A stretch of DNA of 64,000 bases from Granulicella rosea. Lineage in GTDB: Bacteria > Acidobacteriota > Terriglobia > Terriglobales > Acidobacteriaceae. The stretch is taken from positions 434,001-498,000 of the forward strand of contig NZ_FZOU01000003.1 of NCBI RefSeq assembly GCF_900188085.1, read 5' to 3'. The position numbers were made by a program, and so were the translations under genes. Shown here piece by piece: positions 56,988 through 64,000 of this stretch; position 1 is the stretch's first letter, and every line of letters begins with the position of its first letter. The notes under the pieces are model-generated. The model was given only the letters and a program-made list of their open reading frames with translations. It did not search any database and had not been told where the DNA came from.

Positions 56988-59048
56988 GTGAGATTGAATG
57001 ATCTGAAGTCGGCGGCAAGCGTGGCATTGCTGCTCATGAGCGCGACGGCGCCGCAGGGATTCGCGCAGCAGACACAGGTAAGCCCCACCGCGCCATCCAC
57101 GGCCGCGCCAGGCGACAACGCGGGCCTGCCGCCGGAGCCGAAGGCGACCGAGCCGCTCTACCTGCGCGACACCGCCAAGGACTACACCCATCTGAAGGGG
57201 TACAAGTTCCTGAACCTGATCGCGCCCTATACCTCGACGCAGGTGCCGCTGCCGACGATCCAGAACACGCCCCGGTTGGCGACGCTGCTGCGCGACGGCA
57301 CGATCTACCTGGGCCTGACGGACGCCATTACGCTCGCGCTCGAGAACAACTACGACATCGCGATCGCGCGCATCAACCTGGACATCGCCGACACGGACAT
57401 TCTGCGCGCGCGCGCCGGCTCGTCGCTGCGCGGCGTCTCGACCGGATTGGTGGAGAACACGCTGGGCGGCACGACGACCACGATTACCAGCGGCGGCGGT
57501 CCGGGCGGCACGTCGACCTCGTCGGGCGGCTCGGGCACCGGAACTTCGGGCCTCGTGCTCAGCACCAACGGCGGCGGACCCGCCCCGTACAACTTCGACC
57601 CGCAACTGACCAGCACGGTGGAGTTCGAGCGCGCGACCACGCAGAGCTCGAGCAGCGTATCGCCGACGGCGACTGTCAATACCGTCACGGCGAATGTGGC
57701 GTACCAGCAGGGCTTCAGCTCCGGCACGCTGCTGAACGTAGGCTTCAACAACACGCGCGCCGCGACGACCAGCGTGCTCGCGACCTACACGCCGAGCATC
57801 ACCACGACGCTCCGCGCGACCGCGACGCAGCACCTGCTGCAGGGCTTCGGCACGGGGTTGAATCGCCGCTTCATCGTCGAGGCGATCAACGACCGCCGCA
57901 TCACGGACTCGTCCTTCCGCCAGCAGGTCATCTACACGGTCACGCAGGTGGAGAGCATCTACTGGTCGCTGGTCTCGGCCTATGAGGACGAACAGGCGAA
58001 GGAGCGCGCGCTGCAGCAGTCGACGCAACTGGCGTCCGACAACCGGAAGCAGTTGGAGATCGGCACGCTCGCGCCGCTCGACGTGGTCAACTCGGACTCG
58101 GCCGTCGCGACCGACCGGCAGGCGCTCATCACTTCGAAGTCGAACCTGGAGTATCAGCAGTTGCTGATGAAGCAGGCGATCGCCCGCGACCTGAGCGAGT
58201 CGCTGATCGCGAATGCTCCCGTTGTCCCGACCGACCGCATCGGTCTCGATCGCACGCCGGAAGAAGACATGAAGGTCGAGGATCTCGTTCGGCTGTCGTA
58301 CGTCAACAACCCGCAGATCGAGCAGGCTCTGCTGACGATGAAGAACAACGAGATCACCATCCGCGGGGAGAAGAACGGTCTGCTCCCGACGGTGGATGCC
58401 TTCGCCTTCTACGGTACGAACGCGCTTGGCGGTACGGTAAACGGAAGTGCGGTGAACCTGGGAACGGGCTCGGCGAACAACACCGCCTCGACTCCCACGG
58501 GCTACGGTGGCGTGCTGCAGAACCTGCTGTCGGCGAATAACCCGGACTACGGCGCTGGCGTGAACATCACGATCCCGATCCGCAACCGCACCGCGCAGGC
58601 GGACCAGGCGCGCTCGCAGATGGAGTATCGCCAGACGCAGATGCGTCTGCAGCAGCTCTACACGCAGATTCGCATCCAGGTCATCAACGCGCAGTACGCG
58701 TTGACGAACGACCGCGCGAACGTCGAGGCCGCGCAGGCCGCGCGCGACTACGGCGCGCAGTCGCTCGACGCCGAGCAGAAGAAGTACAAGCTCGGCGCCT
58801 CGACGACGGCGAACGTGCTGCAGCAGGAGCGCAACCTGGCGACGGCGGAGAACACGCTCATCTCGGCAACGGCCGCGTATGCGAAGGACCGCTCGGCGCT
58901 GTCGCAGATCGTCTCGAACACGCTGGACCGCTACGGCATCTCGCTGGTGGACGCGGCCGCAGGCACGATGACGCAGATGCCGTTCGTCCCGGGCCTGACC
59001 GCTCCGAAGCCGCCGGCGCCGCCGAAGCCGCTCTCGGCCACGCCGTAA
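56988..59048 (+). CDS. TolC-family outer-membrane efflux protein
   Basis: 686 residues from the GTG at 56988, with GGAGAG 7 bases upstream. Signal peptide (VALLLMSATAPQGFAQQ), then TolC-type coiled coils: an N-terminal repeat near GLTDAITLALENNYDIAIARINLD and a second one near VEDLVRLSYVNNPQIEQAL, separated by a low-complexity Gly/Thr/Ser segment (57457-57580). It is larger than E. coli TolC (about 470). A pump partner is not beside it. A terminator follows. Confidence 0.88.
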   Translation: MRLNDLKSAASVALLLMSATAPQGFAQQTQVSPTAPSTAAPGDNAGLPPEPKATEPLYLRDTAKDYTHLKGYKFLNLIAPYTSTQVPLPTIQNTPRLATLLRDGTIYLGLTDAITLALENNYDIAIARINLDIADTDILRARAGSSLRGVSTGLVENTLGGTTTTITSGGGPGGTSTSSGGSGTGTSGLVLSTNGGGPAPYNFDPQLTSTVEFERATTQSSSSVSPTATVNTVTANVAYQQGFSSGTLLNVGFNNTRAATTSVLATYTPSITTTLRATATQHLLQGFGTGLNRRFIVEAINDRRITDSSFRQQVIYTVTQVESIYWSLVSAYEDEQAKERALQQSTQLASDNRKQLEIGTLAPLDVVNSDSAVATDRQALITSKSNLEYQQLLMKQAIARDLSESLIANAPVVPTDRIGLDRTPEEDMKVEDLVRLSYVNNPQIEQALLTMKNNEITIRGEKNGLLPTVDAFAFYGTNALGGTVNGSAVNLGTGSANNTASTPTGYGGVLQNLLSANNPDYGAGVNITIPIRNRTAQADQARSQMEYRQTQMRLQQLYTQIRIQVINAQYALTNDRANVEAAQAARDYGAQSLDAEQKKYKLGASTTANVLQQERNLATAENTLISATAAYAKDRSALSQIVSNTLDRYGISLVDAAAGTMTQMPFVPGLTAPKPPAPPKPLSATP

Positions 59049-59071
59049 CCCGCGTCTTGCGCACAAACACA

Positions 59072-59099
59072 CAGGCCCGGACCTCATGGTTCGGGCCTG
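59072..59099 (+). terminator. terminator after the TolC-type gene
   Basis: CAGGCCCGGACC (59072-59083) pairs with GGTTCGGGCCTG (59088-59099) with one G-T pair and a TCAT loop. T-poor tail. Confidence 0.55.
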
Positions 59100-59141
59100 C
59101 CTGCGTCTGCATCCAATCGGGTGAACTAAACTTGAGGCAAG

Positions 59142-61262
59142 ATGAGCGTTGAAGTGAAGAATGGTCTGATGAGTGCGCGTTCCGCGTACCTGCGGTCGGC
59201 GATGCACCAGCCTGTGCAGTGGCATGAGTGGAGCGCCGAAGCCTTTGCAAAGGCCGTGGAGCAAGACAAGCCGATCCTGCTCGATATCGGCGCCGTGTGG
59301 TGTCACTGGTGTCATGTGATGGACCGCGAGAGCTACGAGAACGTCGAAACCGCTTCGATCATCAATGAACATTTCATTGCGATCAAGGTGGATCGCGACG
59401 AGCGGCCCGATGTGGATGCGCGCTATCAGGCGGCGGTCGCGGCGATCAGCGGCGGTGGCGGCTGGCCGCTGACGGCGTTTTTGACCCCGGACGGCAAGCC
59501 GTTCTTCGGCGGCACGTACTTCCCGCCGGTCGATGGGCACGGGCGTCCGAGCCTGCGGCGCGTGCTGCTGACCATGGCCGAGGCCTTTATGGACAAGCGC
59601 GGCGAGGTGGACGAGTCCGCCAGCAGCGTGATGTCGGCCATCGAGAACAGCGAGCAGTTCAACGAGCCGGTGCCGGACCCTGGCGCGGAGCTGCTTGGCA
59701 AGCTGGTCGAATCGGCCATCCGTCAGTTCGATGGGCGCAATGGCGGCTTCGGCGCGCAGCCGAAGTTTCCCAACTCCGGCGCGATCGATCTGCTGATCGA
59801 CACGGTGCATCGGCTGAACGACGAAGGGGCGAAGGCGGTGCGGCTGGCTGCGACGGTCTCGCTCGAAAAGATGGCGAAGGGCGGTATCCATGACCATCTG
59901 GCGGGCGGGTTCCATCGCTATTCGGTCGATGAAAAGTGGACCGTCCCGCACTTCGAAAAGATGTCCTACGACAACAGCGAGCTGCTGAAGAACTACATTC
60001 ACGCCTACCAGAGCTTCCGCGAGCCGGAGTTTGCGCGGGTGGCGCGCGACATCATGCGCTGGATGGACGAGTGGCTGAGCGACCGCGAGCAGGGCGGCTT
60101 CTACGCCTCGCAGGATGCCGACGAGTCTCTCGACGACGACGGCGACTACTTCACCTGGACGATGGACGAGGCCGCCGCCGTGCTGACGCCGGATGAGATG
60201 GCCATCGCGGGGCGGTATTTCGACATCGGCGAGATTGGCGACATGCACCACAATCCGCTGAAAAATACGCTGCACATCGACCTGGGGATAGAGACGGTCG
60301 CGAAGCAGGCCGGCGCGACGGTGGAGCGGGCGCTGGAGTTGCTGGCCTCGGCGAAGCCGAAGCTGTACGCGGCGCGGAAGCTGCGTCCAACGCCGTATGT
60401 GGATAAGACGATCTACACGCCGTGGAACGCGATGTGCATCTCGGCTTACCTGGAGGCAGGGCGCGTGTTGGAGGACTCCGCTGCGACAGCGTTTGCGTTG
60501 AAGTCGCTCGACCGCATGCTGGCCTCCGCATGGAAAGACGGTTCAATGACGCACGTCGTCGCGTATGGCGAGGCCGTGGAGAATGGGCCGCGGCTGGCTG
60601 GAGGGTTGGAGGACTACGTCTTCCCCGGGCATGCGGCGCTCGACGCCTGGGAGGCGACGGGTGAGCTGCGGTACTTCGACGTAGCGCTGGCGTTGGGTAA
60701 GGCGGCGATTGCGAAGTTCTACGACGCGGCTGGCAGCGCGTTCTTCGACACCGAGGCGCCTGCGGAGGACGAGGTTCCTCTGGGCGCGCTGAGCGTTCGG
60801 CGCAAGCCGTTGCAGGACTCGCCGACTCCGGCGGGGAACTCGGTCGCGGCGGCGCTATTGCTGAGGCTGGAGGCGCTGACCGGTCGCGAGGAGTTCGCCG
60901 CGAAGGCGCAGGCTACGCTCGAATGCTTTGCCGGGGTGGTCGAACATCTTGGGTTGTACGCCGCGAGCTACGGCCTCGCCTTGCAGCGGATGGTGCAGGC
61001 GCCGGTGCAGGTGTGCGTGATCGGATCGGATGAACTGGCGTCCGAGCTGGAGAAGACCGCGCTGAACCGGTATGCGGTGAATCGGAGCGTGGTGCGGCTG
61101 CGGCAGGATCAGCTTGGGGCGCTGCCGCCGTCGCTCGCGCAGACGCTTCCGCATCTGCCGGAGACCGCTGAGAGCTTCGCCGTCGTCTGCAGCGGGTTCA
61201 TCTGCATGCCGCCGATCGCTTCTGTGGAGCGGCTGGCGGAGGTTCTGGCGGCCGGGGCGTGA
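59142..61262 (+). CDS. YyaL/DUF255 thioredoxin-domain protein with (alpha/alpha)6 barrel
   Basis: 706 residues. N-terminal thioredoxin-like domain with DIGAVWCHWCHVMDRE (about residues 48-63, CHWC motif) and GWPLTAFLTPDGKPFFGGTYFPP-type DUF255 block. A long helical barrel follows (GGIHDHLAGGFHRYSVDEKW, EKMSYDNSELLKNYI, ASQDADESLDDDGDYFTW). This family (spermatogenesis-associated protein 20-like) is widely kept but its activity is uncertain. Convergent with the MscS gene. Confidence 0.93.
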   Translation: MSVEVKNGLMSARSAYLRSAMHQPVQWHEWSAEAFAKAVEQDKPILLDIGAVWCHWCHVMDRESYENVETASIINEHFIAIKVDRDERPDVDARYQAAVAAISGGGGWPLTAFLTPDGKPFFGGTYFPPVDGHGRPSLRRVLLTMAEAFMDKRGEVDESASSVMSAIENSEQFNEPVPDPGAELLGKLVESAIRQFDGRNGGFGAQPKFPNSGAIDLLIDTVHRLNDEGAKAVRLAATVSLEKMAKGGIHDHLAGGFHRYSVDEKWTVPHFEKMSYDNSELLKNYIHAYQSFREPEFARVARDIMRWMDEWLSDREQGGFYASQDADESLDDDGDYFTWTMDEAAAVLTPDEMAIAGRYFDIGEIGDMHHNPLKNTLHIDLGIETVAKQAGATVERALELLASAKPKLYAARKLRPTPYVDKTIYTPWNAMCISAYLEAGRVLEDSAATAFALKSLDRMLASAWKDGSMTHVVAYGEAVENGPRLAGGLEDYVFPGHAALDAWEATGELRYFDVALALGKAAIAKFYDAAGSAFFDTEAPAEDEVPLGALSVRRKPLQDSPTPAGNSVAAALLLRLEALTGREEFAAKAQATLECFAGVVEHLGLYAASYGLALQRMVQAPVQVCVIGSDELASELEKTALNRYAVNRSVVRLRQDQLGALPPSLAQTLPHLPETAESFAVVCSGFICMPPIASVERLAEVLAAGA

Positions 61263-61290
61263 TGCTTCTCCTCAACTCCCGTAAAGAGCC

Positions 61291-61421
61291 GTCATTCTGA
61301 GCGAAGCGAAGAACCCCCGTATTTTGCTCTTGCCGTTGCTGTTTGTTGCCATCAGACAAGAAAGAACGAAAGACAACAGCAACAACGCAATACAGGGGTC
61401 CTTCACTCCGTTCAGGATGAC
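61291..61421. repeat. long imperfect palindrome (R2 inverted pair), ~131 bp
   Basis: Left arm 61291-61323 (GTCATTCTGAGCGAAGCGAA...) and right arm 61389-61421 (...CTTCACTCCGTTCAGGATGAC) are inverted copies with several mismatches, with CAACAG/CTGTTG-type pairing inside. It fills the gap between the convergent YyaL-like and MscS genes. Confidence 0.8.
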
Positions 61422-61459
61422 GAGCGCCTGAGGAGGGTTAAAAAATACGCCTGCTCAAG

Positions 61460-62326
61460 CTAAGAGCCGATCAGCGGCTGCTGGGCTGGCGGCGCCGTCG
61501 GGTCCGGCGCCTTCTGCTGCTGGAGCAGCAGCATGTTGGCCGGGTCGATGCCGAGCGGGATGCGCTCCTGCTTGAACGTGTCGACGATGCGCTGGCGCAG
61601 CGCGCGCAGGATGCCGTCCTTCTGGTTGGCTTTTACGCGGATGCTGATCGGATAGACCAGGGCGCGGCCGTTGATCTGGTCGATGCCCGGCACGTCGGGA
61701 TCGGCGATGGCGACGTCCTTGAAGGCGGGGTCCTGGCGTATGTCGGCGGCGATCTTGCGCAGCAGTGTGAGGACGCGGGCCGTGTCGGCGCTGGCGTCGA
61801 CCGAGAGCGGCAGGGTCGCGACAGAGTAGTCGCGCGTCAGGTTTGAAACGGTCGCGATCTGGCTGTTCGGGATGATGTGCAGCGTGCCGTCGCCGTCGCG
61901 CAGACGGGTGAGCCGGAAGGTGAGGTCCTCGACCGTGCCGGTCAGCGAGGCGATCTTGACCACCTCGCCGACGTTGTACTGGTCCTCGACGAGGATGAAG
62001 ATGCCGTTGATGATGTCCTTGAAGAGGCTCTGGGCGCCGAGGCCGATACCCACGCCGAGGATGCCGGCCGAGGCCAGCAGCGGCGCGTAGTTGATGTTGA
62101 AGAGCGTCAGGATCTGCAAAAAGGCGAAGAATCCGAGTATGCTGTACGACGTCGCGCGAATGATCGTCGCCATCGTGCGCATCTGCGCGGCGCGCTGGAC
62201 GTTGGCCTGGCGCGCCGCCGCGCGCTGCATGCGGGCGCAGAAGAACGCGACGATCCGCTGTACGCCGAAGAGAATGACGAGGACGACGGCGACCTTGGGG
62301 AGGCGGTCGCGCACCATATCGATCAC
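61460..62326 (-). CDS. MscS-family mechanosensitive ion channel
   Basis: 288 residues. Membrane helices include AVVLVILFGVQRIVAFF, then the MscS pore helix PLLASAGILGVGIGLGAQSLFKDIINGIFILVEDQYNVGEVV (about 80-121), the beta domain PNSQIATVSNLTRDYS and a mixed C-terminal domain. The start is a GTG at 62326; translation in the same frame stays open to a stop at about 62479 and reads like protein, but it has no ATG, GTG or TTG. The channel relieves osmotic pressure. Confidence 0.88.
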   Translation of the reverse strand: MIDMVRDRLPKVAVVLVILFGVQRIVAFFCARMQRAAARQANVQRAAQMRTMATIIRATSYSILGFFAFLQILTLFNINYAPLLASAGILGVGIGLGAQSLFKDIINGIFILVEDQYNVGEVVKIASLTGTVEDLTFRLTRLRDGDGTLHIIPNSQIATVSNLTRDYSVATLPLSVDASADTARVLTLLRKIAADIRQDPAFKDVAIADPDVPGIDQINGRALVYPISIRVKANQKDGILRALRQRIVDTFKQERIPLGIDPANMLLLQQQKAPDPTAPPAQQPLIGS

Positions 62327-62587
62327 GTCCTGATGCCAGTCGCGTTCGAGGGTGCGGAGGATGGGTTCGTCGGACGCAGGTACGGGGATGAGATGGGCGA
62401 AGAGGGCGATGACGTTCAGGGCAGGCTCGCTTTCACTTTTGGGTCCGTTGGAACTTCGACAGACGCTCCGGTTATCTTATCCGCTAGGCGGATTGGGCCA
62501 GTTCACTGAGAATGAGACGCAGGCAGACCCCGCAAGGAAGCCCGGGGCGGTCGAGTTTGGCGATGAGCGCTTCCTTGGGGGGTGGGG

Positions 62588-62968
62588 ATGAGACGGACGA
62601 TCTGGCTTTTGGCGCTTGGACTGGCGACGGCTCCGGTTGTGGCCGGCGGACAGCAGAATGGGATTCCAACCATACCCGCGTCGGAGCAGACGGCGCCCGG
62701 GCCGGCGAATCACCGGCCATCGCTGGGTGACGGAACGGGCAGTGAGCTGAATCCCTCGACCCAGGAGCGGCTGGGGATCGCACGGATGACCGAGCGGCAG
62801 AGGCTGCTGATCGCCGATACGGACAAGCTGCTGGAGCTGGCGCAGGCGCTTAAGAAGGACGTCGATAAGACGGACAAGAATATGTTGTCGCTCGACGTGG
62901 TGAAGCGCGCGGAGGCGATCGAGAAGCTGGCGCGTTCGGTGAAGGAGCGGGAGAAGGGAACGAAGTGA
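62588..62968 (+). CDS. small secreted coiled-coil protein, hypothetical
   Basis: 126 residues. Signal peptide (MRRTIWLLALGLATAPVVAG), Pro-rich segment, then a helical region (ERQRLLIADTDKLLELAQALKKDVDKT) likely to form a coiled coil. A G-rich ribosome site precedes the ATG at 62588; a GTG at 62582 is also possible. Function unknown. The S8 protease gene converges on it. Confidence 0.7.
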   Translation: MRRTIWLLALGLATAPVVAGGQQNGIPTIPASEQTAPGPANHRPSLGDGTGSELNPSTQERLGIARMTERQRLLIADTDKLLELAQALKKDVDKTDKNMLSLDVVKRAEAIEKLARSVKEREKGTK

Positions 62969-62975
62969 AGCACGC

Positions 62976-63006
62976 GCCCAGTCTGCCGGTTGCTGGGCAG
63001 GTTTTT
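62976..63006 (+). terminator. possible terminator of the small coiled-coil gene
   Basis: GCCCAG (62976-62981) and CTGGGC (62993-62998) with an 11-base loop, followed by AGGTTTTT. Confidence 0.45.
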
Positions 63007-64000
63007 AGGGAAGAGCCACGGCGCTTGCGGTATTGATCTGGCCATTCACGGCGGTGCTGTACATGGCGGCGATGACGGTCGCGGCGTCCCAGGTCGGGTG
63101 GGCGGCGCGGATGAGAGCTGCCGATCCTGCCGCGAGCGCGGCCGAGGCGCTGGTGCCCATGGCCTGCACGTAGCCCTGGTGGCCGAGTCCGAAGCAACCG
63201 TAGCTGTGCATCTGGTCGATCGTGCTCGTCGAGGGCTGGGTTCCAGCGAGGCCAGAGCTGCATGCGCCGACGATCCAGCCGGTCGGTTTGGTGACGTCGT
63301 TCGCCGGGCCTTCGGGGTAGCTGCCGCCGGGGGCGGAGAGAGCGTTCAACGGCGCGCCGTAGTTGCTGTAGTAGGGCATGGTCACCGCACCGGCGACGCA
63401 GGCGGCGTTGGCCAGCAGGTTCTCGGCGCAGTCCGGGTTGGTGGAGGCGGTGATGGCGACCACGCCGCGCGCCTGCGCGGGCAGCTCGATGTAGCGCGGG
63501 TTCGAAAGATCGACGCCATCGTTTCCGGCCGCCGCGATCAGGATGACGCCGGCCTGGGATGCCGCGTAGGTGACGCGGTCGAAGGTCGCCTTCAGCCCCG
63601 CGCCGTCGCCGGTGGAGAGGTCGACGAGCGTGCCGAGCGACATGGAGATGACGTCCGCGCGGTTGGCGACGGCGTCGTCGATGCCCTGGAGCACCCAGCT
63701 CAGCAGACCGCTGGCCTGACCGGCTCCGCAGGTGGTCGCGTCGCCGGTGACGGCGGGCAGGCGCTCGAGCACCTTGATATTCAGGATCGTGGCGGCGGGG
63801 GCGACGCCGGCGACGTCTCCGGTGCCGGGGCCGAGCGCGCCGGCGGCGAGCGATGCGGTCCAGCTTCCGTGGCCGGTCTGGTCCTGCGGTGTGCCGTCGT
63901 CGCAGGGGCTGGGCAGGGCGGTCTGGTCGATCTCGGAGAGGTTGAGCGCGAGGTTCGGCGCGAGGTCGGGGTGCGTCGCATCGACGCCGGAGTCGAGGAT
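63005..64000 (-). CDS. subtilisin-like S8 protease (5' end outside the window)
   Basis: 331 residues are visible and the frame runs past the right edge. Catalytic triad: Asp in LDSGVDATHPDL, His in GHGSWTASLAAG (usually HGTHVAG), Ser in GTSASAALAAGSAAL. A cysteine-rich stretch (CAENLLANAACVAG, CSSG) may carry disulfides. S8 folds with VAGVAPAATILNIKVL are typical secreted proteases. The Thr to Ser change in the His motif is unusual. Confidence 0.86.
   Translation of the reverse strand: MLDSGVDATHPDLAPNLALNLSEIDQTALPSPCDDGTPQDQTGHGSWTASLAAGALGPGTGDVAGVAPAATILNIKVLERLPAVTGDATTCGAGQASGLLSWVLQGIDDAVANRADVISMSLGTLVDLSTGDGAGLKATFDRVTYAASQAGVILIAAAGNDGVDLSNPRYIELPAQARGVVAITASTNPDCAENLLANAACVAGAVTMPYYSNYGAPLNALSAPGGSYPEGPANDVTKPTGWIVGACSSGLAGTQPSTSTIDQMHSYGCFGLGHQGYVQAMGTSASAALAAGSAALIRAAHPTWDAATVIAAMYSTAVNGQINTASAVALP

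Noticed and set aside
56604..60275. 1223-codon open frame on the minus strand opposite the TolC-type and YyaL-like genes
   Set aside because: Its translation is rich in Arg/Ala/Leu without domain signal, and it overlaps two well-supported genes in full. It is a by-product of high GC and codon bias.

Overview
The window is GC-rich, densely coded bacterial chromosome. The gene families point to the phylum Acidobacteriota, probably a Terriglobia/Acidobacteriaceae-type soil organism. This is an inference from HemQ, a bacillithiol-type deacetylase (BshB1-like), lipid A enzymes, Tat-exported ferritin-like proteins, NHL/Ig-like secreted proteins, and many short palindromic repeats between genes. It looks like ordinary core chromosome. 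I see no integrase, transposase, prophage, CRISPR array, rRNA or tRNA.

Layout. 1-2.6 kb: haem genes (hemD, hemQ) with nth. 2.7-6 kb: DedA membrane protein, inositol-phosphate synthase, EngB GTPase. 6-12.9 kb: lipoproteins, an NHL-repeat secreted protein, a membrane pair (carboxypeptidase-regulatory-like protein plus DUF4149) and a site-2 protease. 13-18.4 kb: HU/IHF, dCTP deaminase, a LuxR-type regulator, a SYLF protein, then a lipid A run (LpxL-like, LpxD, MobB-like P-loop protein). 18.5-23.3 kb: two ferritin-like proteins, BshB1-like deacetylase, a large lipoprotein. 23.4-29.6 kb: homocysteine methyltransferase/MTHFR fusion, xseB, lolA, serS, pyrD. 29.7-34.2 kb: rhodanese, then an NtrC-type regulator, its histidine kinase and a lipoprotein. 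34.3-43.4 kb: secA, small proteins, a GDSL esterase, M28 and M20 peptidases, mobA. 43.4-49.1 kb: Mla-like ABC ATPase, polyprenyl-P sugar transferase, NAD synthetase, DsbA-like protein. 49.1-64 kb: purine permease, cupin, aquaporin, HtrA protease, M20 peptidase, truA, TolC-type efflux protein, YyaL/DUF255 protein, MscS channel and an S8 subtilase that runs off the window end.

Most of the proteins serve the cell envelope (lipid A, LolA, SecA, HtrA, TolC, Mla, sugar transferase), as expected of a diderm.

Two window-wide patterns stand out. First, most of the larger gaps are filled by at least five families of short palindromic repeats. Near-identical inverted pairs make long imperfect palindromes in three gaps between convergent genes. 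Second, at least eight genes have a TANNNT hexamer exactly six bases before an ATG, GTG or TTG start and no convincing Shine-Dalgarno sequence, which is the signature of leaderless transcripts. No gene here forms an obviously novel system; these two patterns are the best leads.
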